Of a stretch of 64,000 nucleotides of DNA, positions 50,995 to 60,267 are shown in pieces; positions within the stretch are counted from its first letter, which is position 1, and every line of letters begins with the position of its first letter. A model generated the notes under the pieces. That model was not told where the DNA came from and did no database searches. It saw nothing but the letters and a program-made list of their open reading frames with translations. The stretch covers positions 496,001-560,000 of the forward strand of contig NZ_JOOE01000002.1 in assembly GCF_000712135.1 (NCBI RefSeq), given 5' to 3'. The translations under genes and the position numbers were made by a program. Source of the DNA: Sphingomonas sp. UNC305MFCol5.2. GTDB taxonomy: Bacteria; Pseudomonadota; Alphaproteobacteria; Sphingomonadales; Sphingomonadaceae.

Positions 50995-51453
50995 CTACAG
51001 GGTTCCGCCATCCTTGCGTCGAAACCCTTCCCCCGCGGCCAGGTGCATGTCGATGTCGGGATAATGGCAGTCGGTTTCGGCCGGCCGACCGACCGCGATG
51101 AATACGCAATCCATATCGCTGCGGTTCTGCAGGACATGGCCGTTGCCGTCGCCCTTGGGGAACGCCGCGACGTCGCCGGGGCGCATTATCGTCTCGCCCC
51201 CATCGTCGACCAGTACCGCCTCGCCGCTCAGCATCACGACGAACTCGTCCTCGCCCTCGTGCCAGTGCCGCTGCGACGACCAGGCGCCGGGCTTCAGCGT
51301 GACATGGCTGAAACCGAAATCGCTGATCCCGCTCGCCGGTGCCAGTCGCCGGTACCAGCGCCCCTGCACGACGTCCGAATATGGTTTCGGATAGCCGGTC
51401 GCATTGGTCTGCGGGATTGTATCGAGATCGAGCTTGGGCAATGCCACCTCCAC
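50995..51453 (-). CDS. Cupin-domain protein
   Basis: The protein of 148-152 residues has the metal-binding cupin motif RHWHEGEDEF and the second motif PGDVAAFPKGDGNGHVL. Cupins of this size bind metal ions and modify or sense small sugars or acids. GTG 51453 and 51447 and TTG 51441 are in frame; TTG 51441 has GGAGG 5 bases upstream and may be the true start. The gene is divergent from dapE, with 5' ends that overlap or touch. Confidence 0.85.
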   Translation of the reverse strand: MEVALPKLDLDTIPQTNATGYPKPYSDVVQGRWYRRLAPASGISDFGFSHVTLKPGAWSSQRHWHEGEDEFVVMLSGEAVLVDDGGETIMRPGDVAAFPKGDGNGHVLQNRSDMDCVFIAVGRPAETDCHYPDIDMHLAAGEGFRRKDGGTL

Positions 51454-52592
51454 TGGATTTGGAGAGCCTTTTGCCCGACGTCATCGAACTCACCAAGGCG
51501 CTGATTGCCGCCGAGAGTGTCACCCCGGCCCGCGGCGCCGTCTTCGACGTGCTCGAGGCGGCTTTGGTCCCGCTGGGTTTCGCGGTGGAGCGCTTCGTCG
51601 AGGGCGAGGCGCCCGACGGCCCGGTCGAGAACCTCCTCGCCACCCGCGGCGACACCGGCCCGCACTTCGCCTTTGCCGGACATCTCGACGTCGTCCCCGC
51701 CGGGCCCGGCTGGACCGGCGATGCCTTCGTCCCCGAAGTCCGCGGCGGGCTGCTCTACGGCCGCGGTGCAGTCGACATGAAGGGCGCGATCGCCGCTTTC
51801 GTCGTCGCCGCCGCCGCCCGCGTCTCCGCGAACAGGAAGCTAAGCCTGATCATCACCGGCGACGAGGAGGGGCCGGCCACCTTCGGCACCCCCCGGCTGA
51901 TCGAGCGCATGGCCGAGCGCGGCGTGAAACCCGATCTCTGCCTCGTCGGCGAGCCCACTTCCGCCCAGCGACTCGGCGACACGATCAAGATCGGCCGGCG
52001 CGGCTCGACCGTCATCTGGATCGACGTGCCCGGGCGTCAGGGCCATGTCGCTTATCCCCATCTCTCCGACAATCCGATCCCCCGGCTGATCACCGCGCTC
52101 GCCGAGATCGACGCGATCACGCTCGATTCGGGCAATGACTGGTTCCAGGCCTCGAACATCGAAATCACCGACATCCACACCGGCAACCCCGCGACCAATG
52201 TCATCCCCGGCAATGCGCGGGCGCGACTCTCGATTCGCTTCAACGACATGCAGAACGGGCCCGCTTTGATCGCTCGCATCGATGAAATCGTGCAGCGCCA
52301 CGCACCCGGTGCGCAGGTCAAGGGCACCGTCTATGGCGAGGCCTTCCTCACGCAGCCCGGCGAACTTTCGACGCTCGTCGCCGGCGCGATCGAGGCCAAG
52401 CTCGGCGTCACCCCCGAACTGTCGACCAGCGGCGGCACTTCGGACGCACGCTACCTGGTCAAGCTATGCCCGGTGGTCGAGTTCGGCCTGCTCAATGCGA
52501 CGATGCACAAGCTCGACGAAGCCGTGGCGATCGCCGATCTGGTCGCGCTTGCGGACGTGTACGAGGAAATCTTGCGGCGGGTGGACGCCTAA
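51441..52592 (+). CDS. dapE: Succinyl-diaminopimelate desuccinylase
   Basis: The 383-residue M20 metallopeptidase-fold enzyme has GHLDVVPAGPGW (first zinc His and Asp), YGRGAVDMKG (bridging Asp), the catalytic TGDEEGPA and the C-terminal NATMHKLDE His. It removes succinate from N-succinyl-LL-diaminopimelate in lysine and peptidoglycan precursor synthesis. ATG 51441 has little ribosome site; TTG 51471 has GGAGAG upstream. Its stop overlaps the stop of the facing gene by three bases. Confidence 0.94.
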   Translation: MPPPLDLESLLPDVIELTKALIAAESVTPARGAVFDVLEAALVPLGFAVERFVEGEAPDGPVENLLATRGDTGPHFAFAGHLDVVPAGPGWTGDAFVPEVRGGLLYGRGAVDMKGAIAAFVVAAAARVSANRKLSLIITGDEEGPATFGTPRLIERMAERGVKPDLCLVGEPTSAQRLGDTIKIGRRGSTVIWIDVPGRQGHVAYPHLSDNPIPRLITALAEIDAITLDSGNDWFQASNIEITDIHTGNPATNVIPGNARARLSIRFNDMQNGPALIARIDEIVQRHAPGAQVKGTVYGEAFLTQPGELSTLVAGAIEAKLGVTPELSTSGGTSDARYLVKLCPVVEFGLLNATMHKLDEAVAIADLVALADVYEEILRRVDA

Positions 52593-54262
52593 CCCGCTAT
52601 CCGCCGCGGCTCGACGTCGCGGACCCAGGCGAGGAACGCTTCCTCGGGCATCGGCGTCGCCACGGCATAGCCTTGCAGGACGTCGCAGCCGATCACGCGC
52701 AGCACCGCGGCCTGCGCCTCGCTCTCGATCCCCTCGGCCACCGCTTCGCAGCCGAGGCCGTGGACGAGGCCGATCACTGCCTGCGCGATCGTCCGCGCCT
52801 CGGGCTGTTCGGCGACATATTCGATCAGGCTGCGATCGAGCTTGACCCGGTCGACCGGCAATTGCCGCAGCCGCGCGAGGTTCGAATAGCCGGTGCCGAA
52901 ATCGTCGATCGCGACGCTGGCCCCGTCAGCGCGAAGCGCTGCGATCGCATCGAGCACTTCGCTCGAGCAATGCATCGCGAGCGTCTCGGTGATCTCGAGC
53001 TCGAGCAGGCTGGCGGGCGCGCGCGCCGCGTGCATCGCCGCGCGCAGCCGCCGGAAGAACTCGGCATGATCGATCTGGCGCTGGCTGATGTTGACCGCCA
53101 GCCGCTGCTCGATGCCGAGCTTGCCCCAGCGCGAGATCGTCTCGGCGACATTGGTGACCACCCATTCGCCGATCTCGACGATCAGTCCGGTCTCCTCGGC
53201 GCGCTGGATGAACGCGCCCGGCAACTTTAGCCCGTCGGGATGCCGCCAGCGCAGCAAAGCCTCGGCACCGACGATCCGCCCGTCGGCGGCGCTCACCTGC
53301 GGCTGGAAGACGAGCGTGAACTGATCCTTGTCGATCGCGGCGCGCAAATCGCTCTCGAGTTGCGTCCGGTCGGCGATCTGCGCGGCGAGGAACTCGGTGA
53401 AATGCTCGACTCGCCCGCGGCCTAGCGACTTGGCGTGATACATCGCCGCATCGGCCGCACGCATCAGATCGTGCAGGGTCGTCCCGTGATCGGGACGCAT
53501 CGCCACGCCGATCGAGGCGCCGATAGAAATCTCCTGATCGGCCAGGTCGAATGGTTCCGAGAGCGCGAACAGCACGCCGCGCCCGATCCGGTCGGCATCG
53601 CGCAGGCTGCCGATTTCGGGGAAGAACATCGTGAACTCGTCGCCCGCCAGCCGGCCGATCAGCGGCGCCCGGATCGCGCCCTCGGCAGCGAACCGATCGC
53701 CCACGGCGCGCAGCCGATTGGCGACCATGGCCAGCAGCATGTCACCGGTCGCATGGCCCAACGTGTCGTTGACCGCCTTGAAGCGATCGAGATCGATGAA
53801 ATAGAGCACCGCATTCTCGCCCTGCGGCAGCTCGGCGAGCATCCGCTCGGCGGTGCGGCGGAAGTTGGTGCGGTTGGCGAGCGCGGTCACCGGATCGAAC
53901 ATGGCGAGCCGCTGGACGCTTTCGAGATTCTCGTGGAGCTGGTGAAACAGCCCGTCCATCGCCTTGGCCAGCGGCGGTACACAGCGTTCGACTTCCTCGG
54001 GTATTTTGCTCTGGAGATCGCCATTGGCGGCGGCTGCCAGACGCTCGATCGCTGCGTCGATCGCGCCCGCGGTCGAGGCGATGCTGCGCTCGGCCGAGGC
54101 CCAGCACATCACGCCGCAGATGATCGCGGCGATCAGTGCACGACCGGCCGATTCGACCGTGATGACGCCTTCCGACGCGGCGGCCACGGCAAGGATGAAC
54201 GCCACCGCCCCGGCGCACATCGCAAATGCGATCGCCCGGCTCTTTAGCGAAAACCCTTCCAC
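52589..54262 (-). CDS. GGDEF-EAL cyclic-di-GMP signalling protein
   Basis: The 557-residue protein has two N-terminal helices, a HAMP-like linker (about 60-110), a GGDEF domain whose motif reads AGDEF, an active form, and an EAL domain with EALLRW, NIS, the ITET Glu, DDFGTGYS, VKLDRS, EGIES and LQGY all present, so phosphodiesterase activity is likely. No RxxD inhibitory site precedes AGDEF. It could set cyclic-di-GMP levels that often govern exopolysaccharide output. The start is GTG 54262; ATG 54220 is possible. Confidence 0.92.
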   Translation of the reverse strand: MEGFSLKSRAIAFAMCAGAVAFILAVAAASEGVITVESAGRALIAAIICGVMCWASAERSIASTAGAIDAAIERLAAAANGDLQSKIPEEVERCVPPLAKAMDGLFHQLHENLESVQRLAMFDPVTALANRTNFRRTAERMLAELPQGENAVLYFIDLDRFKAVNDTLGHATGDMLLAMVANRLRAVGDRFAAEGAIRAPLIGRLAGDEFTMFFPEIGSLRDADRIGRGVLFALSEPFDLADQEISIGASIGVAMRPDHGTTLHDLMRAADAAMYHAKSLGRGRVEHFTEFLAAQIADRTQLESDLRAAIDKDQFTLVFQPQVSAADGRIVGAEALLRWRHPDGLKLPGAFIQRAEETGLIVEIGEWVVTNVAETISRWGKLGIEQRLAVNISQRQIDHAEFFRRLRAAMHAARAPASLLELEITETLAMHCSSEVLDAIAALRADGASVAIDDFGTGYSNLARLRQLPVDRVKLDRSLIEYVAEQPEARTIAQAVIGLVHGLGCEAVAEGIESEAQAAVLRVIGCDVLQGYAVATPMPEEAFLAWVRDVEPRRIAG

Positions 54263-54316
54263 TTCGGCCGCTCAACCCCCGTTATATACCCCGGGGAGCA
54301 CCCTTGCAGACATAAG

Positions 54317-54952
54317 TTAAGAATTTCGTGGCGGCGGCGCCTTGGGCCGGCGGAGTATGATGTAGAGCGCGCCGCTGCCGCCGTGGCGAGGATGCGCGGC
54401 GCGCACCGCGGCGATCCGATCGGCATGCCGCGACGATGCCAGCCAGTCCCCAACTGCCGCACGGATCGCCCCGCGCGCATGCGGCCGTTCGGATTCGGGC
54501 CGCGGCGGCTTGCCGGTGATCAACAGCAGCACCCGGTCGCCCCGCCGGATCGCCTGATCGATCCCGCCATCGAGCCGGTCATAGGCCGAAGCGAGATTAT
54601 GCCCGTGCAAGTCGATGCTGGATTCGGGCGAAATGAGTCCACGCGAGAGGCGGCGATCCCACGAACCGTCGAGAGTGTTGGTGCTCCCTTCCCTGCTTGC
54701 AGGGAGGGGCCGGGGGTGGGTGCGCGCGTCTGCGCGCCTGGAAGACTCCTTCGCGGCGCGCAGCAAAGCCGAAGGAACGGGCGTCGAGCCCGCCCCTTCG
54801 GCGGACCCACCCCCAGCCCCTCCCTTGACAGGGAGGGGAGCAGAAGGGGCCGCCTTCGCCGGTACGGGAGCCTTCGCCGCCTTGAGCGGCGTCACCGTCG
54901 CGATCACGCGTTTCCACAGCGCCGCTTCCTCGGGCGCCAGCGTCCGTTTCAC
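54317..54952 (-). CDS. Smr-domain protein with an in-frame repeat insertion
   Basis: The 211-residue protein has an N-terminal segment ending near KAAPSA, a low-complexity insertion of about 50-60 residues, a TLDGSWDRRL segment, and a C-terminal Smr domain with the IDLHGHNL and GSGALYIIL motifs. Smr domains nick DNA or RNA. GTG 54952 overlaps the mltA stop (GTGA). The insertion is encoded by a GC-rich inverted repeat that looks like an intergenic palindromic element (54690-54836) and keeps the frame open. Confidence 0.87.
   Translation of the reverse strand: MKRTLAPEEAALWKRVIATVTPLKAAKAPVPAKAAPSAPLPVKGGAGGGSAEGAGSTPVPSALLRAAKESSRRADARTHPRPLPASREGSTNTLDGSWDRRLSRGLISPESSIDLHGHNLASAYDRLDGGIDQAIRRGDRVLLLITGKPPRPESERPHARGAIRAAVGDWLASSRHADRIAAVRAAHPRHGGSGALYIILRRPKAPPPRNS
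54690..54836. repeat. REPIN-like inverted repeat inside smr
   Basis: The left arm (54691-54721, ccctgcttgcagggagg then ggccgggggtgggt) and right arm (54805-54833, acccacccccagccc then ctcccttgacaggg) are about 30-bp inverted copies with two or three differences, each with its own small hairpin (CCCT...AGGG). About 83 bases lie between them, including GCGCGC-gtct-GCGCGC. The layout matches paired REP sequences. Within this window I saw no second full copy. Confidence 0.6.
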
Positions 54953-56247
54953 GGCGCGATCGGCGTTGCCGCGGTCAGCCGCGCGAGCACACCCTTGGGC
55001 AGCAGCAGCCACGCCGTCCCGCGCGCCGACATGCCCCCGGCGATCGCGCGCGCATCGTCGCCCGCGCCCCAGAAAGTGTCGAAGCGATTGGCGCCCTTGA
55101 TCGCGCCGCCGGTGTCCTGCGCCACCCACAATCCGGTGGCGTCGGTGCGGTCCATCGACAGGAAGGCCGGCGCGCCGAGCGGCACGAATTTCGGATCGAC
55201 CGCCGCGCTGGTCCAACCGGTCACCGGTAGCCCCATCGCACCCAGCGGCCCCGCGCCGGTCAGTTCCTTGAAGAAGACGAAGCTCTTGTTCTCGCGCATG
55301 ATCGCGCGGCCTTCTTCAGGATGTTCACGCAGATAACCCATGATGCCCTGCATCGAAGCCTGACCCGGGCCGAGCAGTCCCCGATCGCGCATCAACTTGC
55401 CGATGCCCGTGTAATCGCGGCCATTCTGCCCGGCATAGCCGATCCGCATCACGCCGCCGTCGGGCAGCCGCAGCCGTCCCGAGCCCTGGACCTGGAGGAA
55501 GAAGATCTCGACCGGATCATTGGCATAAGCGATCACCGGCGCGCGGCCCTGCAGCCTGCCTTCCTCGATCGCGGTCCGGTCGTAATAAGGCACGAAATTC
55601 TTGCCCTCGACGCGCCCGCGGATCTTCTTGCCCTTCAGATCGTCCGAGAAGAGCCCGAGATCGACATCGATCAGGTCGCTCGGGATTCCGTAGATAGGCA
55701 CTTCGCAGCCCGGCCGCCGCTCGCGGCAGCCATGGATCTCGGGCTCGTAATAGCCGGTGGCGAAGGCCTTGCCGTCGCCTATCTGCACCGTCTCGAAATA
55801 GCGGACGAAGAAGGCGCGCGCGTCGCGGGCCGGCCAGGTCGCGGCGGCGCGGCAGGATTCGGCCCAGTCGGCCCCTTGAGTCAGCCCGGTGGCGTCGGTG
55901 CGCCGCTGGAGCGCCGAACAGCTGAGCCGATAGGCGGTGAGCGCGCGTTCGGCGCTCTCTTGCGTCATCGGCAGCGTGCTCAGCGCCGGCCCCGCGACAA
56001 CGCCGGAGGCCGCAGCCGTGGCGGCGCTCGCCGGTGCCGCGAGCGCTGGCATCGCAGCGAGCGGAGTAGCCGGAGTCGGCTGCCGCGCGGGCAGATGGAC
56101 AGGCGTTTCGGGAAGGCTGCTCGGCCGCGAAGGCTCACGCGCCGGAGCCGGAGCCGGTGCCCGGCCCGGGCCCGCCTCGGGCGGCACGATTCCGCCCGAA
56201 CAGGCGCTCAACAGAGCCGCAAGCGCGACTGCCCCCCACAGACGCAT
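54949..56247 (-). CDS. mltA: Membrane-bound lytic murein transglycosylase A
   Basis: The 432-residue lipoprotein has a lipobox (LLSAC), a long Pro/Ala linker to about residue 85, then the MltA domain (FATGYYEPEIHG, EIFFLQVQGSGRLRLPDG, YTGIGKLM) and the 3D domain (DRTDATGLWVAQDTGGAIKG) with the catalytic Asp residues. It cleaves peptidoglycan to 1,6-anhydro products at the outer membrane. ATG 56247 has GAGGG about 9 bases upstream. The gene follows the Tim44-like gene by 13 bases. Confidence 0.95.
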   Translation of the reverse strand: MRLWGAVALAALLSACSGGIVPPEAGPGRAPAPAPAREPSRPSSLPETPVHLPARQPTPATPLAAMPALAAPASAATAAASGVVAGPALSTLPMTQESAERALTAYRLSCSALQRRTDATGLTQGADWAESCRAAATWPARDARAFFVRYFETVQIGDGKAFATGYYEPEIHGCRERRPGCEVPIYGIPSDLIDVDLGLFSDDLKGKKIRGRVEGKNFVPYYDRTAIEEGRLQGRAPVIAYANDPVEIFFLQVQGSGRLRLPDGGVMRIGYAGQNGRDYTGIGKLMRDRGLLGPGQASMQGIMGYLREHPEEGRAIMRENKSFVFFKELTGAGPLGAMGLPVTGWTSAAVDPKFVPLGAPAFLSMDRTDATGLWVAQDTGGAIKGANRFDTFWGAGDDARAIAGGMSARGTAWLLLPKGVLARLTAATPIAP

Positions 56248-56260
56248 ATTTTCGGCCCTC

Positions 56261-56911
56261 TTATGCTTCGTCGGTTTCGACGAGCTTCCAGTTGGGATCG
56301 TCGCTGCGGAGGTTCCGCGCGAAGGTCCAGACGTCGTGCGTCTCGACGGCGTCGGTGAGCGAGCCGGCGACGACATTGCCTTCCTGATCGCGTGTAACCG
56401 CAGCGATGTCCGCATCGAAGCGTACCGTGATTCGCGCGGTCTTGCCTTCGACCGCCGCGTCGGAAATCACTGCGCGTTCGATCACGACCAACCGGTTGTC
56501 GAGCACATGGCCCGCGGCCTTGCGCTCGGCGATCGCCTCGGCGAATCCGCCGCGAATCTCGTCCTCGACCAGCCAGCCGAGCGTCTCTTCGTCGCCCTTC
56601 CAGAAAGCCTCGAGGATCATCCGATAGGCCGATTTCGCGCCCTCGACAAATTGGGCGACGTCGAAGCTCGAATCGGCGGAGACGACTGCGCGCAGCCCGG
56701 TCTCGGCACCGGCCTCAATCGGGCGGCCGGCAGTTTCGCGAACTTCGGGCGTAACGTCGATGGTGCGCGGCATCTGCGGCGCGCCGACGCGCTCCTCGGC
56801 CGGCTTGGTCAGCGCCTGCTCATGCCCGGTGCGTTTGCCGAGCACAGAATAGAGCCGGAGCGCCAGAAAGCCGGCGATCATCGCGAACAGGATTACGTAG
56901 AAAAGTGACAC
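56261..56911 (-). CDS. Tim44/TimA-family membrane protein
   Basis: The 216-residue protein has one N-terminal helix (LFYVILFAMIAGFLALRLYSVLG), a linker, and the Tim44-like domain (VEGAKSAYRMILEAFWKGD to HDVWTFARNL). Bacterial relatives sit at the inner membrane; their role is not settled. The start is GTG 56911 with GGAGG 4 bases upstream. It leads the operon with mltA and smr and is divergent from secB, an arrangement common in sphingomonads. The 163-base gap to secB shows no other gene. Confidence 0.88.
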   Translation of the reverse strand: MSLFYVILFAMIAGFLALRLYSVLGKRTGHEQALTKPAEERVGAPQMPRTIDVTPEVRETAGRPIEAGAETGLRAVVSADSSFDVAQFVEGAKSAYRMILEAFWKGDEETLGWLVEDEIRGGFAEAIAERKAAGHVLDNRLVVIERAVISDAAVEGKTARITVRFDADIAAVTRDQEGNVVAGSLTDAVETHDVWTFARNLRSDDPNWKLVETDEA

Positions 56912-57074
56912 TGGGCCTCCGACCTCATTGTGACAGTACATAGGCCTTCGCGTCGCGGGTTACAAATCTCGACCGAACGCGGCCCGATTGAACTGCCTTC
57001 GCGCCCCTGCTAGGCGCGCTGGCTGTACAACGCGCCACGCGCGTGAAACTTTCCGGCAAACAGAGGAATCTTCG

Positions 57075-57584
57075 ATGGCAGAGAACGACACGATCGCCGA
57101 GTTCGGCGAGCCCGCAGCCAATGGGGCCGATACGGCGCCCGTCGCGGGTGTGCTGTCGCAGTACGTAAAGGACTTCTCGTTCGAGAATCCGAACGCGCCG
57201 CAAGTCTATCAGTCGCAGACCGCGCCCTCCATCGACGTCCAATTCAACATCGGTTCGGGCCAGGTCGGCGAGGACGTCTATGAAGTGGTGCTCAAGATCG
57301 ACGTCAAGGCGCAGTCCGAGGACCAGACCGCATTCGTGGTCGACCTTTCCTATGCCGGCCTGTTCGCGATCCGAAACGTGCCGCAGGAGCAGATGGAACC
57401 GTTCCTGCTCGGCGAAGCGCCGCGCATCCTGTTCCCCTTCGCACGCCGCGTGATCGCCGATGCCGTGCGCGACGGCGGCTTCCCGCCGCTGATGCTCGAG
57501 CCGATCGACTTCACCGGCATCTACCTGCAGCAGCGCGCCCAGGCCGGCGACGTCGCGCAGGGCGAGATCGCAGGCAACGCCTGA
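57075..57584 (+). CDS. secB: Protein-export chaperone SecB
   Basis: The 169-residue chaperone shows YVKDFSFENPNAPQVYQ near the N-terminus and CAP-region counterpart ILFPFARRVIADAVRDGGFPPLMLEPIDF split here as ILFPFARRVIADAV and GGFPPLMLEPIDF, the SecB signature. It keeps preproteins unfolded for SecA. ATG 57075 has GAGGAA 7 bases upstream. The N-terminal 30 residues are acidic and longer than in E. coli, as usual in alphaproteobacteria. Confidence 0.96.
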   Translation: MAENDTIAEFGEPAANGADTAPVAGVLSQYVKDFSFENPNAPQVYQSQTAPSIDVQFNIGSGQVGEDVYEVVLKIDVKAQSEDQTAFVVDLSYAGLFAIRNVPQEQMEPFLLGEAPRILFPFARRVIADAVRDGGFPPLMLEPIDFTGIYLQQRAQAGDVAQGEIAGNA

Positions 57585-57639
57585 CGCCTGGGCGGGGGGT
57601 AACGCGCACCATGCCTGCTCCCCGCCACCGCGGCCGCCC

Positions 57640-59223
57640 ATGAAGCTCGCCCGCAGCCTCGGCTCGATCGGCGGGCTCACCTTGGCCAGCCGCGTGCTGG
57701 CGCTCGTCCGCGATTCGCTCCAGGCGACTTTCGTCGGCGCGAGCTTCGCGTCGGACGCGTTCCTCGTCGCCTTCCGCCTGCCCAACATGTTCCGCGCCTT
57801 CTTCGCCGAAGGAGCGTTCGCTTCCGCCTTCATCCCGATGTTCAACCGCAAGGTCGGCGAGAACAATGGCGAGCTGGCCCCCGCGCTGGCTTTTGCCGAG
57901 CAGGCGCTCGCGGTGCTGTTCGTCTTCCTCGCCGTGATGACCGCGGTGATGCTCGCCGCCGCCTGGCCGCTCACCTGGGGCCTGGCCGGGGGCTTCTCGA
58001 AGCAGCATCCGACGCACGAGCAATTCGCCTTCGCAGTCGAATTGTCGCGGATCACCATCCCCTATCTGATGCTGATCAGCCTCGCCTCGCTGCTCGGCGG
58101 AATCCTCAATTCGCTCGAGAAATTCTGGGTCAACGCCGCCGCGCCGATCCTGCTCAACATCGCAATGGTCTCGGCTTTGCTGTTCTTCCACGGCACCCCG
58201 GAGCAGACTGCGAGGGCACAGGCGATCGCAGTGCCGGTCGGCGGACTGCTCCAATTGCTCTGGCTGTGGATCGCCTGCCGCGCCGCCGGCGTCTCGCTCC
58301 GTCCCCGCCGGCCGCAGCTCGATCCCGAGATTCGCCGCCTGATGAAGCTCATCCTCCCCGCGGCCGCCGGCGCGGGGGCGGTGCAGATCAATTTGATCGT
58401 CTCGACCGCGCTCGCCGGCGCCCTGCTCGCCGAGGGCTCGATCTCGTACATCTATTATGCCGATCGGCTGAACCAGCTGCCGCTCGGGATGATCGGCATC
58501 GGGCTCGGCACGATCCTGCTCCCCACCATCTCGCGCCTGCTCGGCGCCGGGCGCGAGGCGGAAGCGATGGAAACGCAGAATCGCGGCATCGAGCTGGCGC
58601 TGTTCCTCACGCTCCCCGCGACCATCGCCTTCGTCGTCGCGGCCGAGCCGATCGTACGCGGCCTCTTCCAGCATGGCCAGTTCACTGCCGAGGATACGAT
58701 GCGCTCGGCCTGGGCGCTTTCGGCCTTCTCCATCGGCCTGCCCTCTTATGTGCTGGTCAAGGTTCTCACTCCAGGCTTCTTCGCCCGCGAGGACACGCGC
58801 ACCCCGATGCGCTTCGCCACCATCTCGGTCGGCGTGAACCTCGCGCTCAACCTCGCGCTGATTCCGCTCATCAAGCATGTCGGCCCGCCGCTCGCCACTG
58901 CGATCGCGTCGACCGTCAATGTCTGGATGCTCTATCGCACGCTCGGCAAGCGCGGCCATTTCGCCGCCGACGCGCAATTGAGGCGCCGCATCCCCCGCCT
59001 CGCGCTCGCCGCGATCCTGATGGGAGCGGTGTTGTTCGCGGGCGAGCGGGTGCTCGACCCGTATCTCACCGGCAGCATCTGGATGCGCTTCGCGGCGCTG
59101 AGCGTGCTGGTCGGCGCGGGCGGGGCGATCTATGTCGTCGCCTGCTTCGTCACGCGGGCGTATCGCCTGAGCGACATCAAGGCCCTGATCCGCCGCAAAG
59201 CCCAGGCGGCACCCAAGGAGTGA
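57640..59223 (+). CDS. murJ: Lipid II flippase MurJ
   Basis: The 527-residue membrane protein has fourteen helices and the MurJ N-terminus ([25 protein letters not shown], then [22 protein letters not shown]) with the conserved arginines that bind lipid II. It moves the peptidoglycan precursor across the inner membrane. It starts 55 bases after secB and ends 2 bases before trpS. No clear ribosome site precedes the ATG. Confidence 0.96.
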   Translation: MKLARSLGSIGGLTLASRVLALVRDSLQATFVGASFASDAFLVAFRLPNMFRAFFAEGAFASAFIPMFNRKVGENNGELAPALAFAEQALAVLFVFLAVMTAVMLAAAWPLTWGLAGGFSKQHPTHEQFAFAVELSRITIPYLMLISLASLLGGILNSLEKFWVNAAAPILLNIAMVSALLFFHGTPEQTARAQAIAVPVGGLLQLLWLWIACRAAGVSLRPRRPQLDPEIRRLMKLILPAAAGAGAVQINLIVSTALAGALLAEGSISYIYYADRLNQLPLGMIGIGLGTILLPTISRLLGAGREAEAMETQNRGIELALFLTLPATIAFVVAAEPIVRGLFQHGQFTAEDTMRSAWALSAFSIGLPSYVLVKVLTPGFFAREDTRTPMRFATISVGVNLALNLALIPLIKHVGPPLATAIASTVNVWMLYRTLGKRGHFAADAQLRRRIPRLALAAILMGAVLFAGERVLDPYLTGSIWMRFAALSVLVGAGGAIYVVACFVTRAYRLSDIKALIRRKAQAAPKE

Positions 59224-59225
59224 AC

Positions 59226-60215
59226 ATGCGCGTCGTTTCCGGCATCCAGACCACCGGCAATCTCCACCTCGGAAACTATCTCGGGGCGATCCGGCAATGG
59301 GTGGCGATGCAGGATCAGGGAGAGTGCCTGTTCTTCCTGGCGGACCTCCACGCGCTCACCGGCAATGTGAGCCCGCAGGAGCTCGCCAATTCGACGATCG
59401 AGATGGCTGCTACCCTGATGGCCTCGGGCATCGACGATCGCGCGATCCTGTTCAACCAGGCCCGTGTCCCCGCGCATGCCGAGCTCTGCTGGATCCTGCA
59501 GGGTACAGCACGGATGGGCTGGCTCAACCGCATGACCCAGTGGAAGGACAAGGCCGGCAAGAATCGCGAAGGCGCCAGCGTCGGGCTGTTCACTTATCCC
59601 GTGCTCCAGGCCGCCGACGTGCTCGTCTACAAGGCGACGCACGTGCCCGTCGGCGAGGACCAGAAGCAGCATCTCGAGCTTGCCCGCGACATCGCCACCA
59701 AGTTCAACACCGATTTCAATGTTGATCTCTTCCCGCTGCCCGAGCCGCTGATCAGCAAGGCCGCGCCGCGGATCATGAGCCTGCGCGACGGCAGCGCCAA
59801 GATGTCCAAGTCCGATCCCTCGGACATGAGCCGGATCAACCTGATCGACGATGACGACACGATCGCGTCGAAGATCCGCAAGGCGAAGACCGATCCGGAA
59901 CCCCTTCCCGACAGCTTCGACGGCCTGGCCGAGCGCCCCGAGGCGAAGAACCTCGTGACGATCTATGCCGCGCTCGCCGGACGTGAGCCGCAATCGGTGG
60001 TCCAGGAATTCGCCGGCCAGGGCTTCGGCGCGTTCAAGCCCGCGCTCGCGGATCTCGCAGTGTCGGTGCTCGCGCCGGTGCGCGATCGCCTCACGCGCCT
60101 GCTCGATGATCGCGCCGCCGTGGGTGCGCAGCTCGCCAAGGGTGCCGCCCGCGCCAATGCCCTCGCCGCCCCGACGCTGAAAACGGCGCAGGAAGCAGTG
60201 GGATTGCAGGTTTAA
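59226..60215 (+). CDS. trpS: Tryptophanyl-tRNA synthetase
   Basis: The 329-residue class I synthetase has [12 protein letters not shown] (HIGH-like) near the N-terminus and KMSKSDPSD at about residue 198. It charges tRNA-Trp. The length is normal for bacterial TrpRS. It is 2 bases downstream of murJ and so is probably cotranscribed. Confidence 0.97.
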   Translation: MRVVSGIQTTGNLHLGNYLGAIRQWVAMQDQGECLFFLADLHALTGNVSPQELANSTIEMAATLMASGIDDRAILFNQARVPAHAELCWILQGTARMGWLNRMTQWKDKAGKNREGASVGLFTYPVLQAADVLVYKATHVPVGEDQKQHLELARDIATKFNTDFNVDLFPLPEPLISKAAPRIMSLRDGSAKMSKSDPSDMSRINLIDDDDTIASKIRKAKTDPEPLPDSFDGLAERPEAKNLVTIYAALAGREPQSVVQEFAGQGFGAFKPALADLAVSVLAPVRDRLTRLLDDRAAVGAQLAKGAARANALAAPTLKTAQEAVGLQV

Positions 60216-60267
60216 CCATAAAGCCGTCACCCCCGCGCCCGTGGGGAGACGAAAAAGGGAGAGACAG

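Noticed and set aside
54597..54917. Short open frames inside the smr repeat
   Set aside because: They exist because the inverted repeat lacks stops in several frames; none has a ribosome site or a recognisable product.
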